Source of the DNA: Streptomyces sp. JH34
GTDB taxonomy: Bacteria > Actinomycetota > Actinomycetes > Streptomycetales > Streptomycetaceae
Assembly: GCF_029428875.1 (NCBI RefSeq)
Contig: NZ_JAJSOO010000001.1
Location: 5,332,001-5,396,000, forward strand
Direction: 5' to 3'
DNA length: 64,000 nt
Shown: positions 40,925-49,162 of the stretch, in pieces
How the letters are laid out: each line of letters starts with the position of its first letter
How positions within the stretch are numbered: position 1 is the first letter of the stretch
Translations under genes and position numbers: made by a program
Notes under the pieces: model-generated
Seen by the model: the letters and a program-made list of their open reading frames with translations, nothing else
The model's database searches: none
What the model was told of the DNA's origin: nothing

Positions 40925-41622
40925 CGGGCTTCCTCCTGGATGGGCAGGGCCACGAACGCGGCCCCGCTCCCTACCTCTCCGCGACCGGGGCGGGGTTCCC
41001 GTCCCGACCGGACCTCTTCTCCCCGCCGTGCCACTCGCGCAGGCCTCTCCGGCTCCCGGCCGAGCTCCTCGTCGGTGAGCCGGCGGAGCCGGGTGCGGGC
41101 ACGGGACAGCCGTGACCGCACGGTGCCCACCGGGACTCCCAGGGCCTCGGCCGCCTCGGCGTAGTCCAGCCCGGACCAGACGCAGAGGACCAGCACCTCG
41201 CGTTCCTGGCGGCGGAGCCCGCCCAGCGCCCGCCGGACAGCGGCGAGCCGCCGCGCGTCGTCGACACGACCTGCCGTGGCGTCCGCGATGTCAGCCACCG
41301 GTTCGGGGGCGGGGCGGCGGGCCAGGAAGGCCAGGCGCCGCCCGGTACCCCGGTTGGCGTTGCGCGCCTTGTTCGTGGCGATCCCCAGCAGCCACGGCCG
41401 CAGCGAGTCGCCCTCGGGCTCGACGGAACGCCGGGTGCGCCAGGCCGCCAGGAAGGTGTCGGACAGCACTTCCTCGGCCGTCGCCCAGTTGCCCGTCAGG
41501 CGGTAGGCGTGGTTGTAGACCGCCCGCGCGTACTCCTCGTAGAGGGCGGCGAACGCCTCGCGGTCGCCCGCCCTGATCCGTGCACGCATCCGGCCCCGGT
41601 CTTCCTGTTCGTCACAGCTCAC
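40921..41622 (-). CDS. ECF RNA polymerase sigma factor (sigma-70 family)
   Basis: A 233-residue ECF sigma factor. Region 2 is RDREAFAALYEEYARAVYNHAYRLTGNWATAEEVLSDTFLAAWR (DNA melting and -10 recognition). Region 4 is LRRQEREVLVLCVWSGLDYAEAAEALGVPVGTVRSRLSRARTRLRR (helix-turn-helix for -35). A basic 45-residue tail follows. GTG 41622 is chosen because GGAGAGG lies 9 bases upstream; ATG 41589 would also fit. Overlap with the downstream membrane protein gene suggests a sigma/anti-sigma pair. A GGAACC motif about 40 bp upstream of the start could be an autoregulated ECF promoter, but the -10 is weak. Confidence 0.9.
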   Translation of the reverse strand: MSCDEQEDRGRMRARIRAGDREAFAALYEEYARAVYNHAYRLTGNWATAEEVLSDTFLAAWRTRRSVEPEGDSLRPWLLGIATNKARNANRGTGRRLAFLARRPAPEPVADIADATAGRVDDARRLAAVRRALGGLRRQEREVLVLCVWSGLDYAEAAEALGVPVGTVRSRLSRARTRLRRLTDEELGREPERPARVARRGEEVRSGREPRPGRGEVGSGAAFVALPIQEEAR

Positions 41623-41736
41623 ACCACCTACCTCTCCGGCCGGTCCGAGGGGTTCCGGTGACCTGTGCCACACCGCGGGCCGCACGCGACAGCTCCCGGG
41701 ACGCCGAGGCGTCCGGGGCGCTGTCCTCTCCGGGCG

Positions 41737-43497
41737 TCAGGACTCGTTCGACTCCCGCCACCGGTTGGTGATCGGCAGACGGCGGTCCTTGCCGAAGCCC
41801 TTCGGCGAGATCTTCGTGCCCGGCGGGTACTGCCGGCGCTTGTACTCCGCCGTGTCGACCATCCGCAGGGTCTTCGTCACCAGAGCGTCGTCGAAGCCCG
41901 CCGCCACGATCGCGTCCCGGCCCTGGTCCCGGTCGACGTACAGCTCCAGGATGCGGTCCAGCACGTCGTAGTCCGGCAGCGAGTCCGTGTCCACCTGGTC
42001 CGGGCGCAGTTCGGCGCTCGGCGGCTTGGTGATGGACGCCTCCGGAATGGGCGGGGTCTGCCCGCGCTCCTCTGCGGCGCGGTTGCGCCACTTCGCGAGG
42101 CGGAACACCGACGTCTTGTACACGTCCTTGATCGGCCCGTACGCGCCGACGGAGTCCCCGTACAGCGTGGAGTAGCCCACCGCCAGCTCGGACTTGTTGC
42201 CCGGCGCGAGCACGATCTGGCCCTCCTGGTTGGAGAGGGCCATCAGCATCGTGCCGCGCAGCCGCGACTGGAGGTTCTCCTCCGCCAGGCCGGTGAGCCC
42301 CAGGGAGTCCATGTACGCGTCGAACATCGGCTCGATCGGGACGGTGCGGAAGTTCAGTCCCGTACGCCGGGCCAGTTCCGCCGCGTCGCCCTTGGAGTGC
42401 TCCGACGAGTACTTGGACGGCATCGAGACGCCGTACACGTTCGCGGCGCCCAGCGCGTCGCAGGCGATCGCCGCGACCAGCGCCGAGTCGATACCGCCCG
42501 AGAGCCCGATCAGCACACTGCTGAAACCGTTCTTCGCGGCGTACGCGCGCAGGCCCACGACCAGCGCCGAGTACAGCTCCTCGTCGTCGTCCAGCCGCTC
42601 GGCGTATCCGCCGGCCAGCTCGGGCTCGTAGGCCGGGAGCGGTTCCTCGCTCAGGACCACGTGGTCGATCCGCAGCCCGTCGTCGACGACCCCGGACGGC
42701 GCCTCGGCCGTGGCGGCGGGCAGGTCCAGGTCGAGGATCACGGTGCCCTCGGCGAACTGCGGCGCGCGCGCGACGACGTCGCCGTCCTTGCCGACGACGA
42801 TGGAGTCCCCGTCGAATACCAGCTCGTCCTGGCCGCCGATCATCGCCAGGTAGGCCGTCGTGCAGCCGGCCTCCCGCGCCCGCCTGCGCACCAGCTCCAG
42901 CCGGGTGTCGTCCTTGTCCCGCTCGTACGGAGAGGCGTTGATCGACAGCAGCAGACCGGCTCCGGCGGTACGCGCGGCCGGGACGCGGCCGCCGTCCTGC
43001 CACAGGTCCTCGCAGATCGCGAGCGCCACATCGATGCCGTGCACCCGCACGACGGGCATCGAGTCGCCCGGCACGAAGTACCGGAACTCGTCGAAGACGC
43101 CGTAGTTGGGCAGGTGGTGCTTGGCGAAGTTCAGCGCGACCCGTCCGCGGTGCAGCACCGCGGCGGCGTTGCGCGGGGACCCGGCGGGCTGCCCGTAGCG
43201 GACCGCGGCGTGTTCCGAGCGGTCGAGATAGCCGACGACGACCGGCAGTTCCCCGAAGCCCTCGTCGGCGAGGCGGACGGCGAGCGCGCGCAGCGCCTTC
43301 CGTGAGGCCTCGACGAAGGACGACCGCAGGGCCAGGTCCTCGACGGGATAGCCGGTCAGCACCATCTCGGGGAAGGCCACCAGGTGGGCGCCCTGCTCGG
43401 CGGCGTGCCGGGTCCAGTGGAGGATCGACTCGGAATTGCCGGCGAGGTCTCCGACGGTCGCGTCGATCTGATTGAGTGCGAGACGTAGTTGAGGCAC
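41737..43497 (-). CDS. nadE: glutamine-dependent NAD+ synthetase
   Basis: A 586-residue two-domain enzyme that amidates nicotinic acid adenine dinucleotide to NAD+. The N-terminal nitrilase-like glutaminase has its triad in FPEMVLTGYP (Glu), NFAKHHLPNYGVFDE (Lys) and AICEDLWQDGG (Cys). The C-terminal synthetase has the P-loop SVLIGLSGGIDSALVAAIA and GVSMPSKYSSEHSKGDA. The start is GTG 43497, with TACACT six bases upstream and no Shine-Dalgarno, so the mRNA is probably leaderless. A single-copy housekeeping gene. Confidence 0.93.
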   Translation of the reverse strand: MPQLRLALNQIDATVGDLAGNSESILHWTRHAAEQGAHLVAFPEMVLTGYPVEDLALRSSFVEASRKALRALAVRLADEGFGELPVVVGYLDRSEHAAVRYGQPAGSPRNAAAVLHRGRVALNFAKHHLPNYGVFDEFRYFVPGDSMPVVRVHGIDVALAICEDLWQDGGRVPAARTAGAGLLLSINASPYERDKDDTRLELVRRRAREAGCTTAYLAMIGGQDELVFDGDSIVVGKDGDVVARAPQFAEGTVILDLDLPAATAEAPSGVVDDGLRIDHVVLSEEPLPAYEPELAGGYAERLDDDEELYSALVVGLRAYAAKNGFSSVLIGLSGGIDSALVAAIACDALGAANVYGVSMPSKYSSEHSKGDAAELARRTGLNFRTVPIEPMFDAYMDSLGLTGLAEENLQSRLRGTMLMALSNQEGQIVLAPGNKSELAVGYSTLYGDSVGAYGPIKDVYKTSVFRLAKWRNRAAEERGQTPPIPEASITKPPSAELRPDQVDTDSLPDYDVLDRILELYVDRDQGRDAIVAAGFDDALVTKTLRMVDTAEYKRRQYPPGTKISPKGFGKDRRLPITNRWRESNES

Positions 43498-43509
43498 ACG
43501 GCCAGTGTA
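43498..43509 (-). promoter_or_regulatory. -10 box of leaderless nadE
   Basis: On the minus strand TACACT (complement of 43504-43509) is followed by GGCCGT and then GTG 43497. Confidence 0.55.
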
Positions 43510-43533
43510 ATCGTCTGACTGACGCTATGTCCT

Positions 43534-43583
43534 GGCGTATCCCCGTCCGGAAGCCGCGGGCCGGGTCCGGACCGGGGTACGCC
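43534..43583 (-). terminator. terminator hairpin of the multicopper oxidase gene
   Basis: GGCGTATCCCCG...TCCGG pairs imperfectly with CCGGACCGGGGTACGCC across an 18-base loop, immediately after the stop codon at 43590 on the minus strand. Confidence 0.55.
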
Positions 43584-43589
43584 GGGGGG

Positions 43590-45200
43590 TCAGCGCAGGT
43601 AGCCGAGGACCGTCATCATCCCCGCTTCTGCGTGGTAGACGTTGTGGCAGTGCAGCATCCACAGCCCCGGGTTGTCGGCGTCGAAGTCCACCGTCAGCGA
43701 GCGTCCGGGCAGCAGCGCGGCTGTGTCCTTGCGCGCGCCGAGAGCCGTACCGGCCAGGGCGAACGTGTGGCCGTGCAGATGGATCGGATGCCACATCGAG
43801 GTGCGGTTGGTGAACACCAGCCGCACACGCTCCCCGGCCTTGACGGGATGCCGGCCCGCCGGGTCGTAGGGCTTCCCGTCGAAGGCCCAGTCGTACGCGT
43901 CCATGGAGCCCGTGAGCGTCATCCGCACGGTGCGGTCGGGCGTGCGCTCCGTGAGGGCCACCGCCTCGTCCGGTGCCAGCCGGTCGGCCGTGAGCAGCTC
44001 GCCGTCCAGCTCCGTGGGCCGCGCCGTGGCAGGCGGGATCTCTCCCGACCCCGTCTTCAGCACGGCCAGCGCCGAAGCCTCCTTGCCCTCGGCGAGAGCG
44101 GTCAGCGGGAACACCCCGTCCCCGGCGGTCACCAGTACGTCGTACCGCTCGCCCATCGCCAGCAGCAGGGCGTCGGTCTCGGTGTGCCGCACCGGGAAGC
44201 CGTCCGTGTGCGTCACCGTCATCCGGTGACCCCCGAGCGCCAGCCGGAACGCGGTGTCGCCGCCGGCGTTGACGACGCGCAGCCGGATGCGGTCGCCGGG
44301 TGCGGCCTCGAAGACCGAAGGGTCGCTCGCCCTCCGGCCGTTGACCAGGTAGTGCGGATAGGCGACGTCGCCGGCGTGGCCGCCGAGCAGATCGCTGCTC
44401 GCGCCCACCAGGAGCCGTGAGGGGGCGTCGCCGTCGCCGGCGTGACGTGCCGCACCGTGGCCGCCGGCGTCGCCTGTGCGCCGCGCCGCACCGTGGCCGC
44501 CGGCGTCATGGGCCGAGCCCCGTCCCCTGGTGAGCTCGTCGAAGACCGCTTCGGGGGTGGAGCCGTCCACCCCGTCGAGCCAGTCGTCGAGGACGACGAT
44601 CCACTCCTTGTCGTAGCCGAGCGGCTCCTTCGGGTCCTCGACGATCAGCGGCGCGTACAGCCCCCGGTCGATCTGGACACCCGAGTGCGGGTGGATCCAG
44701 TGGGTCCCGGGGCGGCTGACCGCGAACCGGTAGGTGAAGTCGGCGCCCGCCTTGACCGCCTGCTGCGTCAGCGCCGGCACGCCGTCCATGTCGTTGCGCA
44801 GGGAGAGACCGTGCCAGTGCATCGTGGTGGCCTGCGGCAGATGGTTGGCCAGGGCGAGCTCGAGGGTTTCGCCCGCCGTGACCCGGATCGCCTCACCCGG
44901 CAGGCGGTCGCCGTAGGCCCAGCTGGGCACGGTGAGGCCGCCGCCCAGTTCCAGGCGGGAGACGGTGGCGGTGAGCGAGACCTTCCGCACGGGGCCGGCG
45001 CCCCGACGGGCCTCGGCGTCCACCACCTCCGGTCCGTCGGGTGTCACGTACTGGTCGGCGGCTCGCGCGGGGGAGGGGGCGGGTGCGCGTCGGGGAGCGC
45101 CGTGGGTCGGGACGGCGGCGGCCTGCGCGGCGAGTGCCGCTGATCCGGCCAGGGCGACACCGGCGCCGAGCACGGCGCGGCGCGTGTGCATTTCAGACAT
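43590..45200 (-). CDS. multicopper oxidase (CueO/laccase-like)
   Basis: A 536-residue exported three-domain copper oxidase. The N-terminus has a twin-arginine-type signal (MHTRRAVLGAGVALAGSAAL). All four copper motifs are intact: HWHGL, HPHSGVQ, HPIHLHGHTF and HCHNVYHAEAGM. It would oxidise Cu(I), phenolics or similar donors with O2. Between domains lies a Gly/Ala/His insert with a duplicated 12-residue unit (DAGGHGAARRTG then DAGGHGAARHAG). The ATG at 45200 is favoured, 45191 also possible. A CsoR-like inverted repeat stands 9 bp upstream, suggesting copper induction. Confidence 0.92.
   Translation of the reverse strand: MSEMHTRRAVLGAGVALAGSAALAAQAAAVPTHGAPRRAPAPSPARAADQYVTPDGPEVVDAEARRGAGPVRKVSLTATVSRLELGGGLTVPSWAYGDRLPGEAIRVTAGETLELALANHLPQATTMHWHGLSLRNDMDGVPALTQQAVKAGADFTYRFAVSRPGTHWIHPHSGVQIDRGLYAPLIVEDPKEPLGYDKEWIVVLDDWLDGVDGSTPEAVFDELTRGRGSAHDAGGHGAARRTGDAGGHGAARHAGDGDAPSRLLVGASSDLLGGHAGDVAYPHYLVNGRRASDPSVFEAAPGDRIRLRVVNAGGDTAFRLALGGHRMTVTHTDGFPVRHTETDALLLAMGERYDVLVTAGDGVFPLTALAEGKEASALAVLKTGSGEIPPATARPTELDGELLTADRLAPDEAVALTERTPDRTVRMTLTGSMDAYDWAFDGKPYDPAGRHPVKAGERVRLVFTNRTSMWHPIHLHGHTFALAGTALGARKDTAALLPGRSLTVDFDADNPGLWMLHCHNVYHAEAGMMTVLGYLR
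44449..44507 (-). repeat. tandem duplication of a 36-bp unit inside the oxidase gene
   Basis: The same 23-base string, beginning GCCGCACCGTGGCC, occurs at 44449-44471 and 44485-44507, offset by 36 bp (12 codons). It encodes the repeated DAGGHGAAR linker of the multicopper oxidase. An in-frame slippage product. Confidence 0.8.
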
Positions 45201-45208
45201 ATTGCGCA

Positions 45209-45237
45209 CCGTACCCCTGTCGGGTATAGGGGTACGG
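45209..45237 (-). promoter_or_regulatory. CsoR-like copper operator upstream of the multicopper oxidase
   Basis: CCGTACCCCT (45209-45218) and AGGGGTACGG (45228-45237) are perfect 10-bp inverted arms. Nested inside is TACCC-N5-GGGTA, the pattern of actinobacterial CsoR copper-sensor operators. It is 9 bp from the start codon and should cover the promoter. The csoR gene itself is not in the window. Confidence 0.62.
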
Positions 45238-45374
45238 TGCGACACCCGAGGGCCTTCCCGACACCCGGGGGCACGGGCCGGACACCTCGTGCCGGGGAGC
45301 CCGGCCGGCAGGGCGGGGGGCGGTGTGGGCGGTGCGGGGCGCCGGGGAAGGTGGTGCGGTCGTGCGTGCGGCCG

Positions 45375-45800
45375 TCAGGCGTGCGAGTAGACCTTCTCCG
45401 CCCAGCCCGCGACCTGTTCGTCCGAGAGGTGGAGCGCCAGGTCGGCCTCGCTGATCATGCCGATCAGCTTCTTGTCCTCGACCACCGGGAGCCGGCGGAT
45501 CCGATGGCTCTGCATCGTCTCCAGCACCGCGTCGACATCCGACGTCGACTCGATCCAGCGCGGAGTGCCGTCGCAGAGCTCATCCGTCGTCACCGTCGAC
45601 GGATCGTGCCCCGCCGCCACGCACTTGATCACGATGTCCCGGTCGGTGATGATCCCGACCATCCGGTCCTGTTCGCCGCCGGCGGAGACGGGGAGAGCCC
45701 CCACCTTGTGCTCCCGCATCATCTGCGCGGCACGGTCGAGGGTCTCGTGGGCGGGGATCCAGTGGGCCCCGGTGTGCATGATGTCCTTGGCCGTGGTCAT
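45375..45800 (-). CDS. CBS domain protein
   Basis: A 141-residue protein made of a tandem CBS pair (Bateman module), which binds adenine nucleotides. CBS1 runs from KDIMHTGAHWIPAHETLDRAAQMM to DRDIVIKCVAAG, and CBS2 from GTPRWIESTSDVDAVLETMQSHRIRRLPVV to SEADLALHL. No effector domain is attached. AGGAGG lies close before ATG 45800. Stand-alone proteins of this type are common in Streptomyces, often linked to stress or hypoxia. Its own function is unknown; neighbours are metal-handling genes. Confidence 0.87.
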   Translation of the reverse strand: MTTAKDIMHTGAHWIPAHETLDRAAQMMREHKVGALPVSAGGEQDRMVGIITDRDIVIKCVAAGHDPSTVTTDELCDGTPRWIESTSDVDAVLETMQSHRIRRLPVVEDKKLIGMISEADLALHLSDEQVAGWAEKVYSHA

Positions 45801-45923
45801 GGGTTGCCTCCTGCGTGCCGATGGGCACTGCGCTACGGCCCCGAGTCCTTCCATCGTGCCGGGACCGCCCGGCGCACGCGAGTGCTGTCACTCGTTCGGG
45901 CGTACGCCGGGTCGGTTCCGCGA

Positions 45924-46640
45924 TCAGGGGCGGGGTGCGGCTCCGCGCGCCGCCAGCATGTCGGCCATCAGGTCGAGCTCGGACTGCTGGGCCTCGACCA
46001 TTCCCTGGGCCAACCGCTTCTCCACGGGCACGGCACACCGCTCGGCGCAACCCCGGGCCATCGCGACGCCGCCCTCGTGGTGGTCGGTCATCAGCTGCAG
46101 GAAGAGGATCTCGGCCTGCTTGCCACGGGCCCCGCGGAGCTCGGCCAGCTCGGTCCTGGTGGCCATGCCGGGCATCAGGGCTCCGTCGCGGTCCATCTCG
46201 GCCGTGCCGTCCATGTTCTCGGCGCCCCCGGCGCCCTTCATGTCGTGCATGGCGTGGCCGCTGTGCGCGTCCTTTGGCATCCACGCCATCGGACCCTGCC
46301 CCTCGGGTGCCGTCTTCGGCAGCTCCCACAGGTCGAGCCAGCCGAGCAGCATGCCGCGCTGGTTGGCCTGTGTGTGGGCGATGTCGTACGCGAGGCGCCG
46401 TACGTCCTCGTCGTCGGTCACGTCCCGCACCACGAACGCCATCTCCACGGCCTGCTGATGGTGGACGGCCATGTCCCGCGCGAACCCGGCGTCGGCCGAG
46501 TCCGCGGCGGGCGTGAGGGGCGCGGACGCGGCTGCGTCCCCCCGCGCGGAGGCGACCGTCGCCGCCCCCGCGAACAGCACCGCGAGGGCCACCGCGGACC
46601 CCACGGCCCACCGCGCACGCCGGCTCAGCGCGGCGCTCAC
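45924..46640 (-). CDS. DUF305 secreted/membrane-anchored protein
   Basis: A 238-residue exported protein. An N-terminal signal anchor (RARWAVGSAVALAVLFAGAAT) is followed by two ferritin-like DUF305 halves with paired histidines: FARDMAVHHQQAVEMA and LMTDHHEGGVAMARG. A Met/His-rich linker lies between them (HSGHAMHDMKG, MDGTAEMDRDGALMPGM), which suggests copper or another metal as ligand. The start is a GTG overlapping the upstream DUF3105 stop by four bases (GTGA). It stands near the multicopper oxidase. Function not established; metal binding is inferred. Confidence 0.85.
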   Translation of the reverse strand: MSAALSRRARWAVGSAVALAVLFAGAATVASARGDAAASAPLTPAADSADAGFARDMAVHHQQAVEMAFVVRDVTDDEDVRRLAYDIAHTQANQRGMLLGWLDLWELPKTAPEGQGPMAWMPKDAHSGHAMHDMKGAGGAENMDGTAEMDRDGALMPGMATRTELAELRGARGKQAEILFLQLMTDHHEGGVAMARGCAERCAVPVEKRLAQGMVEAQQSELDLMADMLAARGAAPRP

Positions 46641-47311
46641 CCGTCGACCCCGCCGGTGCAGGGCGCGCCCGGCTCGGGAGTCTGCGCGCCCTGGACGTAC
46701 TTCGCGAGGAACCGGGCCACCCGCGGGTCGTCGGCGCTGTCCACGGTGACCTGCTTGCCCCAGGCGCTGAGCATGATCGCCCCGGCCTGTCCCTCGTACG
46801 GGGACATCAGGGTGTAGGGGGTGCTCCTGACGCGCGACGCGAGCGCCTCGACGTCCTTCCCCGAGGCCTTCGCGTTGTGCGTGACCCAGACCGCACCGTG
46901 CTCCAGGGCGTGCACGGCGTTGACGTTCGGGACGGCCTTCTCGTATACGACGCCGTCGCAGTTCAGCCACGCCGGATTGTGGTTCCCGCCGACCGGCGGC
47001 TCCATGGGATACGTCACCTCCGTGGTGACGTGGTCACGGGTCAGCTTCTTCGCGTCCCACGACTTCTCGTCCGCGATCGGCTCGGCGGCGAGCTTCTTCT
47101 TGTCCTGCTCGGTCTGCTTGGCGTCCTGTGCCTGGCTCTCCTCCGTCCTCTCCTTCGCCTCGGACTTCTCCAGGAGCATGTACGAGCCGAATCCGAGCAG
47201 GCCGGCGACCACTGCGGCGCTCAGGCCTATGGCGAGGACCTTGTTGCGGCGGTCGCGCGCACGGTCGGCACTGCGCATGTGCTCTATGCGGGTCCTGCGG
47301 TCGAAGCTCAT
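46637..47311 (-). CDS. DUF3105 membrane-anchored protein
   Basis: A 224-residue protein. A short basic cytosolic part (RTRIEHMRSADRARDRRNK) precedes one transmembrane segment at about 26-47, then a Lys/Glu-rich spacer, and the DUF3105 domain with EPPVGGNHNPAWLNCDGVVY and NAVHALEHGAVWVTHN, both rich in His/Cys/Asn that could bind metal. AGAAGG lies before ATG 47311. It overlaps the DUF305 gene by four bases, so the two are coupled and probably act together at the cell surface. Confidence 0.85.
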   Translation of the reverse strand: MSFDRRTRIEHMRSADRARDRRNKVLAIGLSAAVVAGLLGFGSYMLLEKSEAKERTEESQAQDAKQTEQDKKKLAAEPIADEKSWDAKKLTRDHVTTEVTYPMEPPVGGNHNPAWLNCDGVVYEKAVPNVNAVHALEHGAVWVTHNAKASGKDVEALASRVRSTPYTLMSPYEGQAGAIMLSAWGKQVTVDSADDPRVARFLAKYVQGAQTPEPGAPCTGGVDG

Positions 47312-47555
47312 GACGTCGGGTCCTTCTGCCAGGTGTCGGGAGGGACGGGAGCGGAGCGGGGAGAACATGGTCGGGGCAGGCCGTGACGCGGTGGCTGCGG
47401 CCCTTGCACACCATGGGCGCCGATCGTAGTGGGTGGCCGCGTGCTCTCTCTCACACCGAGTGCGTAATCTGGGTGAAATCCCGGGTCGCGATACTGAGGT
47501 GTCCCCCTACCCCGGGCGGTGGTGCACGGACCGTCTGAACTGCAAGGATGTGGCT

Positions 47556-48917
47556 ATGGACAAGCAGCAGGAATTCGTCCTCAGGACGCTTGAGGAGCGC
47601 GACATCCGCTTCGTACGGCTGTGGTTCACCGACGTTCTCGGTTACCTCAAGTCCGTCGCCGTGGCCCCGGCCGAGCTCGAGCAGGCCTTCGACGAGGGCA
47701 TCGGCTTCGACGGCTCGGCCATCGAGGGCTTCGCCCGTGTATACGAATCGGACATGATCGCGAAGCCGGACCCCGGCACGTTCCAGATCCTCCCGTGGCG
47801 CGCGGAGGCACCGGGGACGGCGCGGATGTTCTGCGACATCCTGATGCCGGACGGTTCGCCCTCCTTCGCGGACCCGCGGTTCGTCCTCAAGCGCATCCTC
47901 GCGAAGACCTCCGACCTGGGCTTCACCTTCTACACCCACCCGGAGATCGAGTTCTTCCTGCTGAAGAACAAGCCGGTCGACGGCAGCCGCCCCACCCCGG
48001 CCGACAGCTCCGGCTATTTCGACCACACTCCGCAGAACGTCGGCATGGACTTCCGCCGCCAGGCGATCACCATGCTCGAGTCGATGGGGATCTCGGTCGA
48101 GTTCAGCCACCACGAGGGCGCCCCCGGCCAGCAGGAGATCGACCTGCGGTACGCGGACGCGCTCTCCACCGCCGACAACATCATGACCTTCCGTCTCGTC
48201 ATGAAGCAGGTCGCGCTGGAACAGGGCGTGCAGGCCACCTTCATGCCGAAGCCCTTCTCGGAGTACCCGGGCTCGGGCATGCACACCCACCTCTCCCTCT
48301 TCGAGGGCGACCGCAACGCCTTCTACGAGTCGGGTGCCGAGTACCAGCTCTCCAAGGTCGGCCGGTCCTTCATCGCGGGCCTGCTCAAGCACGCCGCGGA
48401 GATCTCCGCCGTGACCAACCAGTGGGTCAACTCCTACAAGCGCATCTGGGGCGGCTCCAGCCGCTCCGCCGGCGCCGGCGGCGAGGCACCCTCGTACATC
48501 TGCTGGGGCCACAACAACCGCTCGGCCCTGATCCGCGTCCCGATGTACAAGCCCGGCAAGACCGGTTCGGCCCGAGTCGAGGTGCGCTCCATCGACTCCG
48601 GCGCCAACCCCTACCTGACGTACGCGGTGCTGCTCGCCGCGGGCCTCAAGGGCATCGAGGAGGGCTACGAACTCCCGGCCGGCGCCGACGACGACGTCTG
48701 GGCCCTCTCCGACTCGGAACGCCGCGCGATGGGCATCGAGCCGCTCCCGCAGAACCTGGGCGAGGCGATCTCGCTGATGGAGAAGAGCGAACTGGTCGCC
48801 GAGACGCTGGGCGAGCACGTCTTCGACTTCTTCCTGCGCAACAAGAAGCAGGAGTGGGAGGAGTACCGCAGCGAGGTCACGGCCTTCGAGCTGAAGAACC
48901 TGCTGCCGGTGCTGTGA
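47556..48917 (+). CDS. glnA2: glutamine synthetase-like GlnA2 (GSI-alpha)
   Basis: A 453-residue type I glutamine synthetase-like enzyme. Motifs: GFDGSAIEGFARVYESDM near the N-terminus, FYTHPEIEFFLL, PGQQEIDLRYADALSTADN, ATFMPKPFSEYPGSGMHTHLSL, and RSIDSGANPYLTYA. The NLYDLP adenylylation site of GlnA is absent, so the GlnE of this window should not modify it. The Streptomyces orthologue has been described as a gamma-glutamylpolyamine synthetase rather than a true ammonium-assimilating enzyme. AAGGATG lies before ATG 47556. The 244 bp upstream hold its promoter; nothing certain was seen there. Confidence 0.93.
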   Translation: MDKQQEFVLRTLEERDIRFVRLWFTDVLGYLKSVAVAPAELEQAFDEGIGFDGSAIEGFARVYESDMIAKPDPGTFQILPWRAEAPGTARMFCDILMPDGSPSFADPRFVLKRILAKTSDLGFTFYTHPEIEFFLLKNKPVDGSRPTPADSSGYFDHTPQNVGMDFRRQAITMLESMGISVEFSHHEGAPGQQEIDLRYADALSTADNIMTFRLVMKQVALEQGVQATFMPKPFSEYPGSGMHTHLSLFEGDRNAFYESGAEYQLSKVGRSFIAGLLKHAAEISAVTNQWVNSYKRIWGGSSRSAGAGGEAPSYICWGHNNRSALIRVPMYKPGKTGSARVEVRSIDSGANPYLTYAVLLAAGLKGIEEGYELPAGADDDVWALSDSERRAMGIEPLPQNLGEAISLMEKSELVAETLGEHVFDFFLRNKKQEWEEYRSEVTAFELKNLLPVL

Positions 48918-48927
48918 CCGCACCTTC

Positions 48928-48968
48928 GGCGAGAGGGCCCGCAGCCACCGGCTGCGGGCCCTCTCGCC
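48928..48968 (+). terminator. glnA2 terminator hairpin
   Basis: Perfect 19-bp arms (48928-48946 and 48950-48968) around a 3-base ACC loop, 10 bp after the stop. The remaining 195 bp up to the next gene show nothing else. Confidence 0.9.
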
Positions 48969-49162
48969 GTCCGGGCCGTCCTCGGGCCGTCGGGTGGAAC
49001 GGACGGGCGGGCGGCCTGCTGGCGGCGGGCGCGTGGGACGCGGCCACGGCAGCCGCCTGCCTCGCCGCCGCGCGAGGGGCTACCGGCCGGTGGCCCCTCG
49101 CACGGCCCTGGACCCGGTCGGCTGACCGCCCGGCCGGCGGAGCGCCGCACCCGGGGGGTCCG

